In this document: piece after piece, positions 20,371 to 30,633 of the stretch
How the letters are laid out: every line of letters begins with the position of its first letter
How positions within the stretch are numbered: the stretch's first letter is position 1
DNA from: Schoenoplectus triqueter
Taxonomy: Eukaryota > Streptophyta > Magnoliopsida > Poales > Cyperaceae
NCBI GenBank assembly: GCA_964058805.1
Contig: CAXKVV010001920.1
Span: 1 to 32,308 of the forward strand
DNA length: 32,308 nt
Direction: 5' to 3'
The notes under the pieces: model-generated
The model's database searches: none
Seen by the model: the letters and a program-made list of their open reading frames with translations, nothing else
Told to the model about the DNA's origin: nothing
Position numbers and translations under genes: made by a program

Positions 20371-21181
20371 TTAAGGGTTGATGATCACATCCCCACACTT
20401 GCATTTCCAGTTGAGAGGCTTGTAATTTGTGTCCTCATCTCTCCTTGAAAGAATCTCATGGAAGAAACTTCTGAACTTATTTTGTGGGGCAATCGGCACT
20501 TGAACCGCTTCGCAGTGGCCGCAAGAGATACATCTTCCTTCACACCTCGGCGGCCTCGACCCGATCAACGCTACTCCCACCATTCTTTCTTCCTGCATTT
20601 TAATTTATTTTGTTGAAGTTGTAGCCTATATATTGTGCCAAATTAACTTGACAATTTATAATTAATATTTGGGTAAGGAGGTTACCTTTGTGGGCTCTTG
20701 AGGAATGGGTCTACCTGAAATTTGATAAATTAAACACGACATTTAGTGATTTTGGTTGGAGAAAAATGAAAAATAATCAACATAACTGTGTAATAATCTA
20801 TAAGCCAATAATCAATTAAGTATCCACTGGTTCGGGTTGAAGGAAATGTAAGTACCGATTAATGTACCGTCACAAAAAGATTGGCATTATCTAAAAAGGG
20901 TAAACATCAACAAGCATAAATGATACAAGCTAAGGTACACTACGATAGGTACAAGAGCTTGAGAAAAAGGAGAACTTGGCAAATGTTCTATGGGACTTAA
21001 AACTTTCCAGAAGAAGCAAGAAAACCATTTGAGACGAAGATTAACAAGGAGGAGAGATTAAGTGATGCGTACCATTAACATAGAGTACGGAGAGAGAGGA
21101 AGTGATAAGTAGAAAGATTGAGAAGAGATGAAAGGAAAGACATCTCCTGGTACTGGAGGTGAAGTGGAGGAGGCAAACCAT
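20371..21181 (-). CDS. EPFL: EPIDERMAL PATTERNING FACTOR-LIKE (EPFL) secreted peptide
   Basis: This encodes a small secreted cysteine-rich peptide; EPFLs act outside the cell as ligands for ERECTA-family kinases (with TMM or SERK partners) in stomatal, inflorescence, leaf-margin and ovule patterning. Three exons: 21181-21073, 20714-20686 (29 nt) and 20592-20371, with GT-AG introns of 358 and 93 bp. The joined frame is 360 nt, 119 aa. Residues about 1-36 form a signal peptide with hydrophobic core (LFSIFLLITSSLSVLYV). The mature domain has IGSRPPRCEGRC, SCGHCEAVQVP, YKPLNWKCKCG and ends IINP. Cysteines are at 63, 67, 70, 73, 110 and 112, the six-Cys framework; the loop between Cys73 and Cys110 is 36 residues. 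GSRPPRC, GHCEAVQVP and the WKCKCG...NP end most resemble the EPFL2-like branch, but that is from memory. The gene looks intact. The ATG chosen lies about 70 bp downstream of a TATA box and is followed directly by the signal peptide. Confidence 0.94.
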
Positions 21182-21250
21182 TTGAAGTTGCGTTTGATTT
21201 GAATGTGAAGAATAAATGGGACTGAGTGATGGTGCTGATGGAGATGAGTT

Positions 21251-21258
21251 TATTTATA
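21251..21258 (-). promoter_or_regulatory. TATA box of the EPFL gene
   Basis: TATAAATA on the minus strand (plus-strand TATTTATA) lies about 70 bp upstream of the EPFL ATG. Transcription would start around 21222-21226, giving a 5' UTR of about 40-45 nt. A GA/CT repeat (21284-21300) lies just upstream. Confidence 0.75.
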
Positions 21259-22559
21259 CGGCTAACAGGATTGTTGAGACTTGAGAGAGAGAGAGAGTTA
21301 GAGATGCTGAGGTTTTGGGGGTTTGATATGGCTCGCCGAACATTCTTCTCAAAATTCACCAAATGCGTTATTAGCATTTAATAGTTTATTTAAAAAAATC
21401 ATTTAATACTTCAATTATTATCATTTTTAGTATTTATTTATGTTTGAATGACACGATAACAACGAAACAACTATTGCTCTCAGAATAAAAGTAACGTCAG
21501 TGTAACCAAAAGCAAATTTATTATTACAAAACAGTGAGATTGTGAGAATAGTTATCAATCTGCTATTCTGAGGGGGAGATAAAATAACTATTGTTTTTCT
21601 CAACTTCCGTTACTATTCTAAATAAACAATCCAAATAGCATTTTATCATTTAGAATGACATCATTTTTTATTATATTCACCCTAATCGAAAAATCACTAT
21701 TTTTTATTATTATTATTTGCTATTTTCATTTCCTTTATTCTTACTTTATTCTTCATTTTTCAGTCCGTTGACAAATTACTATTTTTTTTATTTTTCTCTC
21801 TTGATTGTGTTTCTAAACTTAGTTTTTTTATAAACAGTTCTAATAATTTGTTTTATATTAATTGGTGTGCATTATGTTCAAGTTTATAGAAAGAACATAT
21901 TTCGTTTGATTTGGATAGAAAAAAAATACACAAATTAGGTATATTAAATAAGAGAGTGAAAAATATAGTTCATTCAAGGATTTGATTAATTTTTTCTGTC
22001 ATTAATAAACAAATTAACATTGTTGTCATCACAAAAAAAATAAAATTTTCTGTCATTAACAAAAAAAATAATTCCTGTCATCAATAGAATTAATCATTTC
22101 AGTTCAAAATATTTAAGAGTACATAGATGAAGAACTTTTATGAGTACTTAGCTCTAAACTTTTCTATTAAAATTGTAATAAATAAACAGAAAACATACAA
22201 AGATAATTTCCAACTTTGTTTTTTTTTTCGATTTGTTTCTTTTTACCGCCTTATAGTTAGACATTGTAACACCAAATTAAATAAAAAAAACATATCATAA
22301 TTTTGTAGAGGGACACTTCTCATCCACACGTTTCTCTTCTTTATTGACGAAAACTCACCAAGCGAAAAAAGAAAGAAGAACAACAACTCTAAATCATTTT
22401 CATTTCTGTTCCATTTAGTTTTTACATCCTATTTAGCAAATCATTTAAGATTATAATGTGTTTGGTGTAAGAAGATTATTGGTTGGTAGTGGTGAACAGA
22501 TGGCAATGGAGGTGCAAGGTACCTGGAAAGATGTACAAAATAGTCCGGGCATTGAATGC
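21259..22559. other. EPFL upstream region
   Basis: No gene is seen. About 21440-21640 contains partly inverted sequences (CAGAATAAAAGTAACG and, inverted, TTCCGTTACTATTCTA) suggestive of a decayed MITE, without clean ends or a target duplication. The rest is AT-rich. Confidence 0.4.
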
Positions 22560-22574
22560 TCTCATAACCATATG

Positions 22575-22770
22575 AATATAATATAAATATATAATCAACC
22601 CAACCCTGCTCTGTCACTGTCTTGGCCTTTTATCCTTTTCAGTTCCTGAGCAAGAAAGAGAAAGAGATCCGCTCAGAGAGAGAAAGAAACGGAGAGATTG
22701 GGATTTGGGGAGAGAGGACATAACAGTTGGATCAGAGATTACGCAAAAAAAGGAAAGAAGGTAAAATTTT
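22575..22770 (+). promoter_or_regulatory. Promoter-like segment with purine-rich leader
   Basis: TATAAATATATAA (about 22581) is followed by CT-rich then GA-rich sequence (AAGAAAGAGAAAGAGATC, GAGAGAGAAAGAAACGGAGA) and a donor-like AAGAAG|GTAAAATTTT at about 22761. This resembles a TATA box, 5' UTR and first splice donor. No coding exon can be found downstream, so it may be a non-coding transcript, a relic of a lost gene, or chance. It diverges from the EPFL gene. Confidence 0.3.
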
Positions 22771-24780
22771 AATAGCACAGAGGTAGCTCAGTAGCTCAGT
22801 TTTTGCATAGGCCCCTAAACTAAGCAACATATTAACCAAGAAAATTTGCAAAATTGAAGGGTCTTGCACATCACGCTATGACCCCGTATTTTTTCACAAA
22901 TTGGTGCAACAATGTTTTCCCCGCTGGTTGCATGGATCACATTGTTTGCTCAACCCAATAAATATGTAGATTTTCAAAACATTTTTACCCCACAATTTGT
23001 ACCAAAAGTTACAGCAACCGACCCATCCAAAATTTTGATGCTTAATAAAATCAAATTTGTATCTATTTAGGTAATTATTGAAACCAGAAAAGAAAAATAA
23101 AGTGGACTTAACTGGACATATATCGTAAAAAAAAATTTGGTTTGTTTCTTCAAGGGGAACAGTAGTTGAGGAGCCCAAATTACCAATTCCTTCTTGTATT
23201 TTGTACCTTGTTTTGGAATATATTATCCATTGATTAATACATCTCATGCACGTCTTGCACAGTGTTGCTTGGAAAACAGGTGCTAGAATCAGTTTACTAG
23301 AAACGGGTTGATCATTTCGCCTTAGTCAATATTATTGTACCATAGTATTAAATTTTTTCTAAGATCAAATTTTTCGAGGCAAAATCAATTTTAAATATGA
23401 ATCTAAAATAATAATAAAATTATTTTGTCGGAAAAAAGTTTGAACTCAATAATATTAATCATGTTAGATTGTTTTCATTTTTTAAGCATCTTTGTTATGT
23501 CACCTAAATAGGCGGACAACGAAATGATTTTACAAAGTAATTTCCTGAAAAGAATAAAAAATAAGTTCTTAGAATGATTGGATTGTCAATATGCTACTTT
23601 TATAATTCTTAAAAGGATAAAAAATAAGTTTCCATTCTACCTCTAAGGAATTTAAAAAAAAATGTTAATTAACACAACAAAACATTTCACAAGATGAGGT
23701 TCATTAGTGAAATATTATATGAAATTCATGGGTACGGATGCATATGATTATTGAAAATTAAACTATACTAGAGCTGTATTTGTAAATAATTAACAATATA
23801 AAATATAAAATTTATTTAATAAAATTTCACATTAAAGAAAATTTAGACAAAATATTTTTAAATACTAAGAAATAATAATTATAATAATAATAATAATATA
23901 TCTAATTAAACACATAATAATCTATAAATGATCATATAAAAAAGTTGAATCATTTTAAAAGTTAAGTTTCAGCTTAAGTATATTATACACATTATTTTAA
24001 ATGAGGAAAGAAAAACTATTTTATATAAACTCTTAGATTCAAGAAGATGAAAATATTTAAACAAAATCAATGGTTGAGAAAAATGATGATGTGGTATGCT
24101 TGAAAAGTTTGAAAGTTTAACTCTCTTTATATATTAAGAATTAGTATTAAATTTACTAAAATAGTAGCTATAACTAATAAACAAATGGAGGATATTAATC
24201 TCCATCGAATATACTTAAATATGCCAATGACAACAACCACAAAATTTTAACTATAACGAATTTCGTACAACGTAGAAATTATTTGACTATCTGCTCGATA
24301 ATAATAAAAATAAACCATAAACTATTCAAGTACTTGATTGTTGATCAATTGAATTTAAATTTACGTCGATTTCAAACGCACTCATAATCTATATAGAATG
24401 CACTAATTTCTGTTCCAGATATAAGTTATAGTTATGTAGTAATTTCAATATATTTTTTTTTCAATTAGTGTTGTCATCCAGGCTTCGTCTCAGAAATTTA
24501 ATTTTATAAATAAAATGGTTTCTTATTCAGTTTCAATGAAATTGGTGGGTTTTCCACTTTTTTCAAAAAAAAAATAAACTCATAAAATTGAAAAATATGA
24601 AATGAAATAAATACTATAAGTTACGTCAAAATTATTTACACAAGATTTAATAAGTCGTGATTGATGCTTATGAAAAAAATAATATTGTGGATCACTGTAT
24701 TATCCTTCTTTAGAAAAATAATTATGAATTAATGAGTCCTCCGAAAAGTTGAAAAATCAGGATTAATTCACGCGAAAGAA
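22771..24780. other. Intergenic DNA
   Basis: No supported gene. The 117-residue minus-strand frame at 22894-23247 is rich in Cys/Trp/Phe with no recognised domain. An imperfect AAT microsatellite lies at about 23875-23900. Confidence 0.5.
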
Positions 24781-24960
24781 ACTAAACTGGACAAACAACA
24801 ATGGGGGAGAGGATCAAATGAGAAGGGCAAAAACGACTGAAATATAGGGTCCCGCATAAGTGGAATCTAAATAAATAGCGTGGTTCTGGCTTCTTGGATA
24901 GAAATAAATACAAAGCTGCGTAAGCTGACATGAAATTGCAAAAGCACGTGTAAGCTGAGT

Positions 24961-25072
24961 AAAAACAAATACACACATGAGTGTGGATTTAATGCAATTA
25001 AAATTCATCTCTGGAAAATTTCTCAGAATTATTCCTCTAAAGAAAACAAATACACACGAGTGTGGATTCGTG
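24961..25072. repeat. Spaced direct repeat
   Basis: AAAACAAATACACACATGAG followed by TGTGGATT at 24961 recurs at about 25045 as AAAACAAATACACACGAG plus TGTGGATT. The period is about 84 bp and the repeats are separated by unrelated AT-rich sequence. The minus strand here has a CACGTG G-box at about 24943, of unknown relevance. Confidence 0.7.
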
Positions 25073-25241
25073 TAATCAACTGTATATTGAGACCCTATGC
25101 TTGTACTGTGGCCGACTGGTCGTCGAATCTCAACCTGTCAACCCGCACAAAATGAGATGAAACCAAAAACCAAATAGGTACCATGTCTTAAACGATGTGC
25201 CGTGATTGTTGTTTATATTAGTGCACACTAATCATCTTTTT

Positions 25242-25610
25242 GGGTCAAGGATCGGGTAGCTGTCTCTTTTGGATTTTAAAAAATATTACTTTTCGGTAAT
25301 TTATCCTTCTTCTCCAAAAATTTATTTTGCCCTCCTAGATTGTCTAATTAATTTTATTGAGAAAAAAATTTAATATCGTGCATAATGAAATAATTATACA
25401 AAAATTTCAAAATATAAAATTTCATAGATGAAACTTTCTTCATCAACTTGATTATCTATTACTTTAAGGTTTATTTTATTGTTATTTTTAATATATAAAA
25501 TGTTATTATTTTAATATTTTTTATTAGATAAAAATATATATTAAATTATTATTTTTTTATTTAGTATCCGATTAGTTAATGGATTTGAACCCGATAAACT
25601 ATAACAATCT
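25242..25610. mobile_element. Decayed second copy of hAT MITE family E
   Basis: Aligned by eye with 18397-18750 over its whole length. Shared blocks include AATATCGTGCATAATRAAAT, CTTCATCAACTTGATTATCT, TTGTTATTTTTAATATATAA, GATTAGTTAATGGATTT and GAACCCGATAAACTAT. The left TIR has degenerated (GGGTCAAGGATCGGGTAGCTG) and the right TIR is lost, so no target duplication can be read. Confidence 0.85.
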
Positions 25611-25959
25611 ATCGATGTCTACTTACTGGTTCCGGAATTAATTTATTTTTGTCACAATTATCTGTATTTTTTAGGAAGTGATCGAATTCCTTGGTCAAAG
25701 AATTCCCCATCCCACTCAATCTCTGTGTTTCATCATGTATGCATTGACGATTGACCTAACGCTCCATCACAACACCCAAATTCGCGCCCCATCAGTAGCT
25801 TTTTTTTTTTAAATATTTATCTTAACAAGGTGTAAGTTTGAATTTATTTTGAAGCCGGGAATAGGAAAAAATAGAACATAGTGCTGGATTAAAAAAAATA
25901 TATAAAAATGCGATTTTAATTCTCGCCGAAACGGGACGGAGAGAGTAACAATTAAAAAA
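25611..25959. other. Intergenic DNA
   Basis: No gene or bounded repeat is recognised between the decayed MITE and the next fold-back element. Confidence 0.5.
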
Positions 25960-26410
25960 TAGGGTGGGATGACTTGACACTTGATTATTTTGATAATCTT
26001 GACAAAAAAATTTTAAATAAATACTAAAAAAATAGAAAAAATCTTATGATATGTTCTTCAATTTATATTTATTATACATTAATTATGTATTCATGATTGA
26101 AATTTACATTATTACTAAATTATTTTTATTTTTCTTATTTTTCACATGAAGATATACATTTTTATATTTCTAAAAGATATCACCGTAGCAACGTACTGGC
26201 AAGATACTAGTAATTTACAACGGATATAATTTAACGGCATTTAATTGGCTATCAAATAATAATGAAATTGCATGAAATTTGAATGACCATCAATTTATAA
26301 GTAGAAAAATATATTCATAAGATTTTTTATTTTTAAAACTTTTTCGTATGTATTTAAAATTTCATTATTAAAATTATCAAGATAATCATTATCAAATGAT
26401 CCTTTCCCTA
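25960..26410. mobile_element. Fold-back MITE, family A, copy 3 (interrupted)
   Basis: The left end TAGGGTGGGATGACTTGACA with TTTTGATAATCTTGAC is matched in inverted orientation at the right (its reverse complement reads TAGGGAAAGGATCATTTGAT, ATTATCTTGATAATTT). The right arm is complete through GGCTATCAAATAATAATGAA. The left arm breaks off near 26060, where about 150 bp of foreign sequence ending in a Helitron-like terminus intervenes. Confidence 0.75.
26060..26210 (+). mobile_element. Helitron (or Helitron 3' fragment) nested in a MITE
   Basis: CACCGTAGCAACGTACTGGC followed by AAGATACTAG|T is a plant Helitron 3' terminus: a short hairpin, then CTAG before a host T. It splits the fold-back MITE. 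The 5' TC end is not certain; the foreign sequence starts around 26054-26065 as judged from the MITE arm. It is too short to encode anything. Confidence 0.55.
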
Positions 26411-26647
26411 AAAAATAACAATACAAGAGAGAAGTTTTGTTTGGTTTTGGAATTTAGAGATGGTGAAAAATCAAATCCACTCTTGTTGCTTTTTTTTTTT
26501 CTAAATCAACTTCTGTTGTTTTTCACTTGTTGTGCTCATGGATTCTGATTTCTGAGCAGTCCCATCTATACACGCTAAACCACTTCTCCATTTTTTTTTC
26601 ATTTTTGCCTTTGGCTTGGAACTGTGCTGTCTGCTGGTACTGTAGTA

Positions 26648-26805
26648 GTACAAGTATGGAATCGGATCCGCTGCGGCGCAGCAACGTGCAGCCCAGCGCG
26701 TGATCCGTTCGATCACTTTGAGATTTGAGTTAGTATGAATCTCAAAGTGATCGAACAGACCACATTCTGCGCTGCGCGGCAGCGGATCTGGTTCCGTACA
26801 AGTAT
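26648..26805. mobile_element. GC-rich hairpin transposon with 10-bp target-site duplication
   Basis: The element proper is 26658-26795 (138 bp). It is bounded by two copies of GTACAAGTAT (26648-26657, 26796-26805). The arms are nearly complementary to the centre: left GGAATCGGATCCGCTGCGGC and GTTCGATCACTTTGAGATT; right AATCTCAAAGTGATCGAAC and GCAGCGGATCTGGTTCC. A 12-base loop (TGAGTTAGTATG) separates them; the left arm carries about 10 extra bases. Long TIRs with a 10-bp duplication suggest a Mutator-like MITE. It is non-coding and much GC-richer than its surroundings. Confidence 0.92.
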
Positions 26806-27658
26806 GGATTCTCCTTCGTTTTCCTTTTCTTTGTTTGTTTCTTGGGAATCCATGATGAGTTGAAATCGATTTGAATCGAAATTAGCTAATTTATCATCCT
26901 AACTCGATTGAAGCTAAATTATTATAATGTTATTAAGAATAATTAGAGTGTAAAATAATAATTTTCTCAATTTTTTTTTATTTGATTATCGATATTTTTC
27001 ATTATTATCTTAATGAAGATTTGAGAAAATTACATTGAAAATAAACAATTTGAACATTATATTGTATTAAAATTGCTGCTGCCAATATGTAGAAACATAA
27101 CTTTAAAAGGAAACATAGCATAAAGTCTACGTACTAAAAACGTGGTCCCATATATTGTAAGCGAGCGCCGTTCATTAAAAAAAACAGTTATAATTTTTTT
27201 TCATTTCACACGCAGTATAAAATTTGAATGGCTAATATAATTATTAATGATGATTATATATTTATTAAGTTGAACATAGATATTCGGATTTAAATAGTAA
27301 ATAATTTTTCTGAATCTAAATACTATCTTTTTTAATGTAGTATTATTTATATGAGAGAAACTGATCACTATAAAATTTAAATTTTACAGTGTAACACATA
27401 TGTACGATCGGAGCATGCATCGTGATCGGAAGTTCACTGTTCGCAAGTTCCAAATTACTCAGGGAAGGAAGATAGAATTATATTCATAGAATGTAGATAG
27501 AAGGTAAGGTTTTGGGCTGATGAACTCATCTTAACCCGGCCTATTTCGGCCTATTTAAAACAGAGGATGTATCAATTGTCCGCTTTCACCAACTTCCTGT
27601 GGATTTGCTTTTTCTTTTTTGGGTTAAGGGCTTTTTTGGATTTGCTCTTTCTTTTTTT
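26806..27658. other. Intergenic DNA
   Basis: No gene is supported. A short duplication of TGGATTTGCT(T/C)TTTCTTTTTT occurs at about 27599 and 27637, just before the next element. Confidence 0.5.
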
Positions 27659-28164
27659 GGTTTATGCAAACGTTTGATTCGGTTCAAATTAAAATAATTA
27701 TATACATTTAAAGTATTTTTTAGTTTATCAAAATATGAATCTAATCAAATTTTTAAGAATATCAATCGAATAAACCGAAATTTTATTTAGTTTATTCGGT
27801 TAAACCGAAATTGTATTATTTAAAGAGGAATAAAAATATCAAAAATTATAAAAATTGATAGAAGAAATATATAGTTTAAAAAAGTAAAATAAATAACTAA
27901 ATAAAATTTATAGAAAATAAATATATTTTGATTATTTTTGATATAATTCTTATTTATATCAAGTAAAATAAAATTGTTTGATAAATTTTGGACTATTCGG
28001 TTTATCCAATTTAGAAAAATTAAAACCGAACCAAAGAACAAAAACTAAATTAGCTAAAATTTTCAACCGAACCAAAATTTTTAAACTGAAAAACCAAACC
28101 AAATAGTCTAAAATTTAACGATTCAGTTCAAAACCAATTAAACCGATCTATTTGCACACACCTA
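27659..28164. mobile_element. AACCGA-rich hAT-like non-autonomous element
   Basis: The ends GGTTTATGCAAACG and (inverted) AGGTGTGTGCAAATAG are imperfect TIRs. Inside each end are oppositely oriented subterminal motifs: TTCGGTT near the left and AACCGAAC repeated near the right (for example 28022 and 28065). This layout matches the widespread plant hAT-like elements with TAGGTGTGCAAA ends. The 506-bp element is non-coding; no convincing 8-bp duplication was seen, so it is old. Confidence 0.6.
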
Positions 28165-28784
28165 GGTAGAAACAAGAACAGACACCTCTTAAGTCTCGGA
28201 AATATTAAGAGACTAAAATTTATATTTATTTTATTATTTTTAAAATCTTAATGATTTATTTTGTAATTTCAAGTTCACGGACCAACTTTTTTTAAAAGTT
28301 CAACTACTAATTTTGCTAGGGAATAAATTGTTCTTTTAAAAAGAAATTAATTAAGTTCAGAAATCAAAACATAAAATCTTCATATATTTTCTTTAAACTT
28401 TGTTCAATCCACATAAATTTCGGAATTAGAGAAATTATATTATTGTTTTAAGATCCGTTATTTTTCATCTTTTTATCATTCTGACTAAAATAACTTCGTA
28501 ATAAGCATAAATAAGGCTTTTTATAGATTAATTACAAAGCTCCTATACTTCAAATCTTTGACGAGAAATTTACAAGACAAAAATGACTACAAGTCTACAA
28601 TATATGCACGAGGTTTTCCTTCTCTTCTTTTGGTTGCAAATTAATCATGCACAAGTTTTGATGGAAAAAACGCGCCAAGCATTAAATTGCTTTAACACAG
28701 CATGTATGTTACAACGATGCGAGCATGGTACGAAATTAATGACCCCTAGCTCAGTTTCCTCGCAACAAGAACATGCAATGCAAA
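28165..28784. other. Intergenic DNA
   Basis: No supported gene. The overlapping frames at 28583-28858 (plus) and 28645-28845 (minus) have no domain and run into repeat sequence. Confidence 0.45.
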
Positions 28785-28974
28785 TGCATCCCGTTTCGCC
28801 GTTCCGTTTCGTGGCAAACGAAACGAAACAGATAAAAATTTTCATTGTGTTTCGTTAACGAAACAATTAACGGTACTCTATTCCATTTCGTTTGTTGAAC
28901 GAAACGGATAACGAAATTTATCTATTATGTTTCGTCAGTTTTGTTTGTTTCGTAAAAAATTCTACACGGCTGCT

Positions 28975-29260
28975 ATATAGGAATTGTAGAAATGAACAGA
29001 CTAGAGTTAGATATAATTCATTCCGAATTTCGATCGTCTCTCTCTCTCGTCTTATCCGCCTGCGCGACGCTCTCGTTTCTTTCGCTCCTCTCTGAGAGAA
29101 AACCCTAACCCTAAATCCCCTACCTGCCGCTGTCTCGCTCATCCGATCTGGCGATTTCCTCTCTGATCTCTATCTCCTCTCTATCACTGTCACACTTTTA
29201 ACCACTCTCTCTTGTCTCGCTCACTCAGAACTTGTTAGTGGGTTTTTAAGTAAGAAGTGC
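28975..29260 (+). promoter_or_regulatory. Pyrimidine-rich 5'-UTR-like leader with telo-box motifs
   Basis: CGTCTCTCTCTCTCGTCTTA and later CTCTCTC-rich blocks surround AAAACCCTAACCCTAAAT (29098-29115), a double AACCCTAA telo-box, a motif of plant promoters and leaders of highly expressed genes. A TATATAG at about 28974 could be its TATA box. A following reading frame from about 29264 (MMIHRGRKFCPWC) ends within roughly 45 codons and is not recognised. Confidence 0.4.
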
Positions 29261-29499
29261 TAGATGATGATCCATCGTGGCCGTAAATTTTGTCCATGGT
29301 GTGCGCGTGCGCCTGTCGTTAGCGATCTGTCCCTGTTTCCGGTACGGCAGCCAAGGGCTAAGAAAAAGGTGCAATATCAGCTACCTAACTGAGAGACAGG
29401 TGACAGTGGTAGTTGATGCAAGCCTCGTCATCGCCTGCAAGTATACATTAGGTGATGAAATCCTTGTTTATATATTATTTTGTTCAAGTTCTGAGATTT

Positions 29500-29880
29500 A
29501 TCTTACTGTCTTGCTCTTACTGACCGTTCTTATTGTTCTTACTGTCTTGCTCTTACTATAAGAGAGAGAAGGAAAAAAAACTAAGAGAGAAGATGAAATT
29601 TAAGGTTGGTCTTACTGACTCTTACTGTCTTGCTCTTACTGTCTTACTGTCTTGCTCTTACTAACTCTTACTGTCTTGCTCTTACTGTCTTGTTCTTACG
29701 GTCTTACTCTTATTGTATTGCTCTTACTGTCTTGCATATTTGAGAGGAATATTGCTGTTGTTGCCCTTAATATCTTATTGTCTTGCTCTTACTGACTCTT
29801 ACTGTCTTGCTCTTACTGACTTACTGTCTTACTGTCTTGTTATTTCTTTTACTGTCTTGCTCTTACTATCTTGCAGATTT
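29500..29880. repeat. CTTACTGTCTTG minisatellite
   Basis: The 12-mer CTTACTGTCTTG and close variants, alternating with CTCTTACTGA, recur more than ten times. A longer block (CTTGCAKATTTGAGAGGAAT then ATTGYTGTTGTTGCCCTTA) is duplicated at 29731 and 29870, a period of 139 bp. Short plus-strand frames across it are repeat artefacts. Confidence 0.9.
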
Positions 29881-30204
29881 GAGAGGAATATTGTTGTTGT
29901 TGCCCTTACTATCCTTATTGTGTGAATATGGTATCAGTGACTGAATCTGAACCTAATATTTCTCTGATGAGTATGTCTCCTCACTCTAACTGTGTTACAA
30001 TCTTACTATCTTGCTTGTTCTTACTGTTTTGCTTTGTTGGCTAGTTGACATGTTGTCTTGCTGGCTTGTTAGTTGTTGCTTTAATAGTTTGTTGGTTTGT
30101 TGTCTTGTTGTCTTTGGCTCCCTAGATCACAAGCAGTGAAATTCAATGATGTTAGAGATTTTAATTATTTACATACTTAGTCATTGGTTGAGATTGATAT
30201 ATGT

Positions 30205-30313
30205 TAATATGACTGAGATTGGTATATTGATGAGAAACCTGCTTGAGATCTGAGTTGAGACCAAAAGTATTATCTTATAAATTAGAATGCTAATATGACC
30301 GAGATTGGTATTT
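30205..30313. repeat. 86-bp-period direct repeat
   Basis: TAATATGACYGAGATTGGTA followed by TWTTGA occurs at 30205 and 30291 within a T/G-rich stretch (30060-30420) full of GTTGTTG and TTGAG phrases. Confidence 0.7.
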
Positions 30314-30633
30314 TGAGATCCGGGTTGAGCTTGGTATTTTGATGTAATATCTGACTTTGTTGCTCGATGTAATATTTGCTGGGTTGTTGTTGTTGTAATA
30401 TTTGATTTGTTGCGGTTGTTGTAAACGATTGAAATTTTTAACGCAATATTTTTTAACCGTTTATTTCGTTCAACTCGTTTCATAAAACGAAACGATCAGC
30501 GCAAAAAAATTTTCTTTCGTTAATTTCAAATAACGGTTAACGCAAAAAAATATTAACCGTTAATTAAATACAACGGTTAACGCAAATTAAATTTACGTAA
30601 TTGTTATACAATTTAGTGTACACTAAATGCAAA

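Larger units (their letters stand above)
28785..30625. mobile_element. Possible hAT-like composite element with GTTTCG/CGTTAAC ends
   Basis: Both ends are packed with related motifs: CGTTTCG, AACGAAACG and GTTTCGTTAACG at 28790-28960, and CGTTTC, AACGAAACG and AACGGTTAACGC at 30425-30595. An 8-bp word AATGCAAA occurs just outside each (28777-28784, 30626-30633). If it is the duplication, the right end (reverse complement TAGTGTACACTA) fits a hAT terminus but the left (TGCATCCCG) does not. The interior holds a 5'-UTR-like leader and a minisatellite but no transposase. Limits are tentative. Confidence 0.45.

Noticed and set aside
22894..23247. 117-residue minus-strand ORF, the longest in its neighbourhood
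   Set aside because: No signal peptide, no spaced cysteine pattern, no splice or promoter context; the composition fits chance in AT-rich DNA.
24782..25008. Two overlapping 64-residue minus-strand ORFs with a Cys/Tyr-rich start
   Set aside because: They are frame shadows of each other with no domain; the region contains a spaced direct repeat instead.
29098..29115. Interstitial telomere repeat (CCCTAAA type)
   Set aside because: Only two units are present, inside a CT-rich leader; this fits the telo-box regulatory motif better than telomeric DNA.
28918..29142. Arg-rich minus-strand ORF opposite the CT-rich leader
   Set aside because: Its composition is explained by the reverse complement of a pyrimidine-rich tract.
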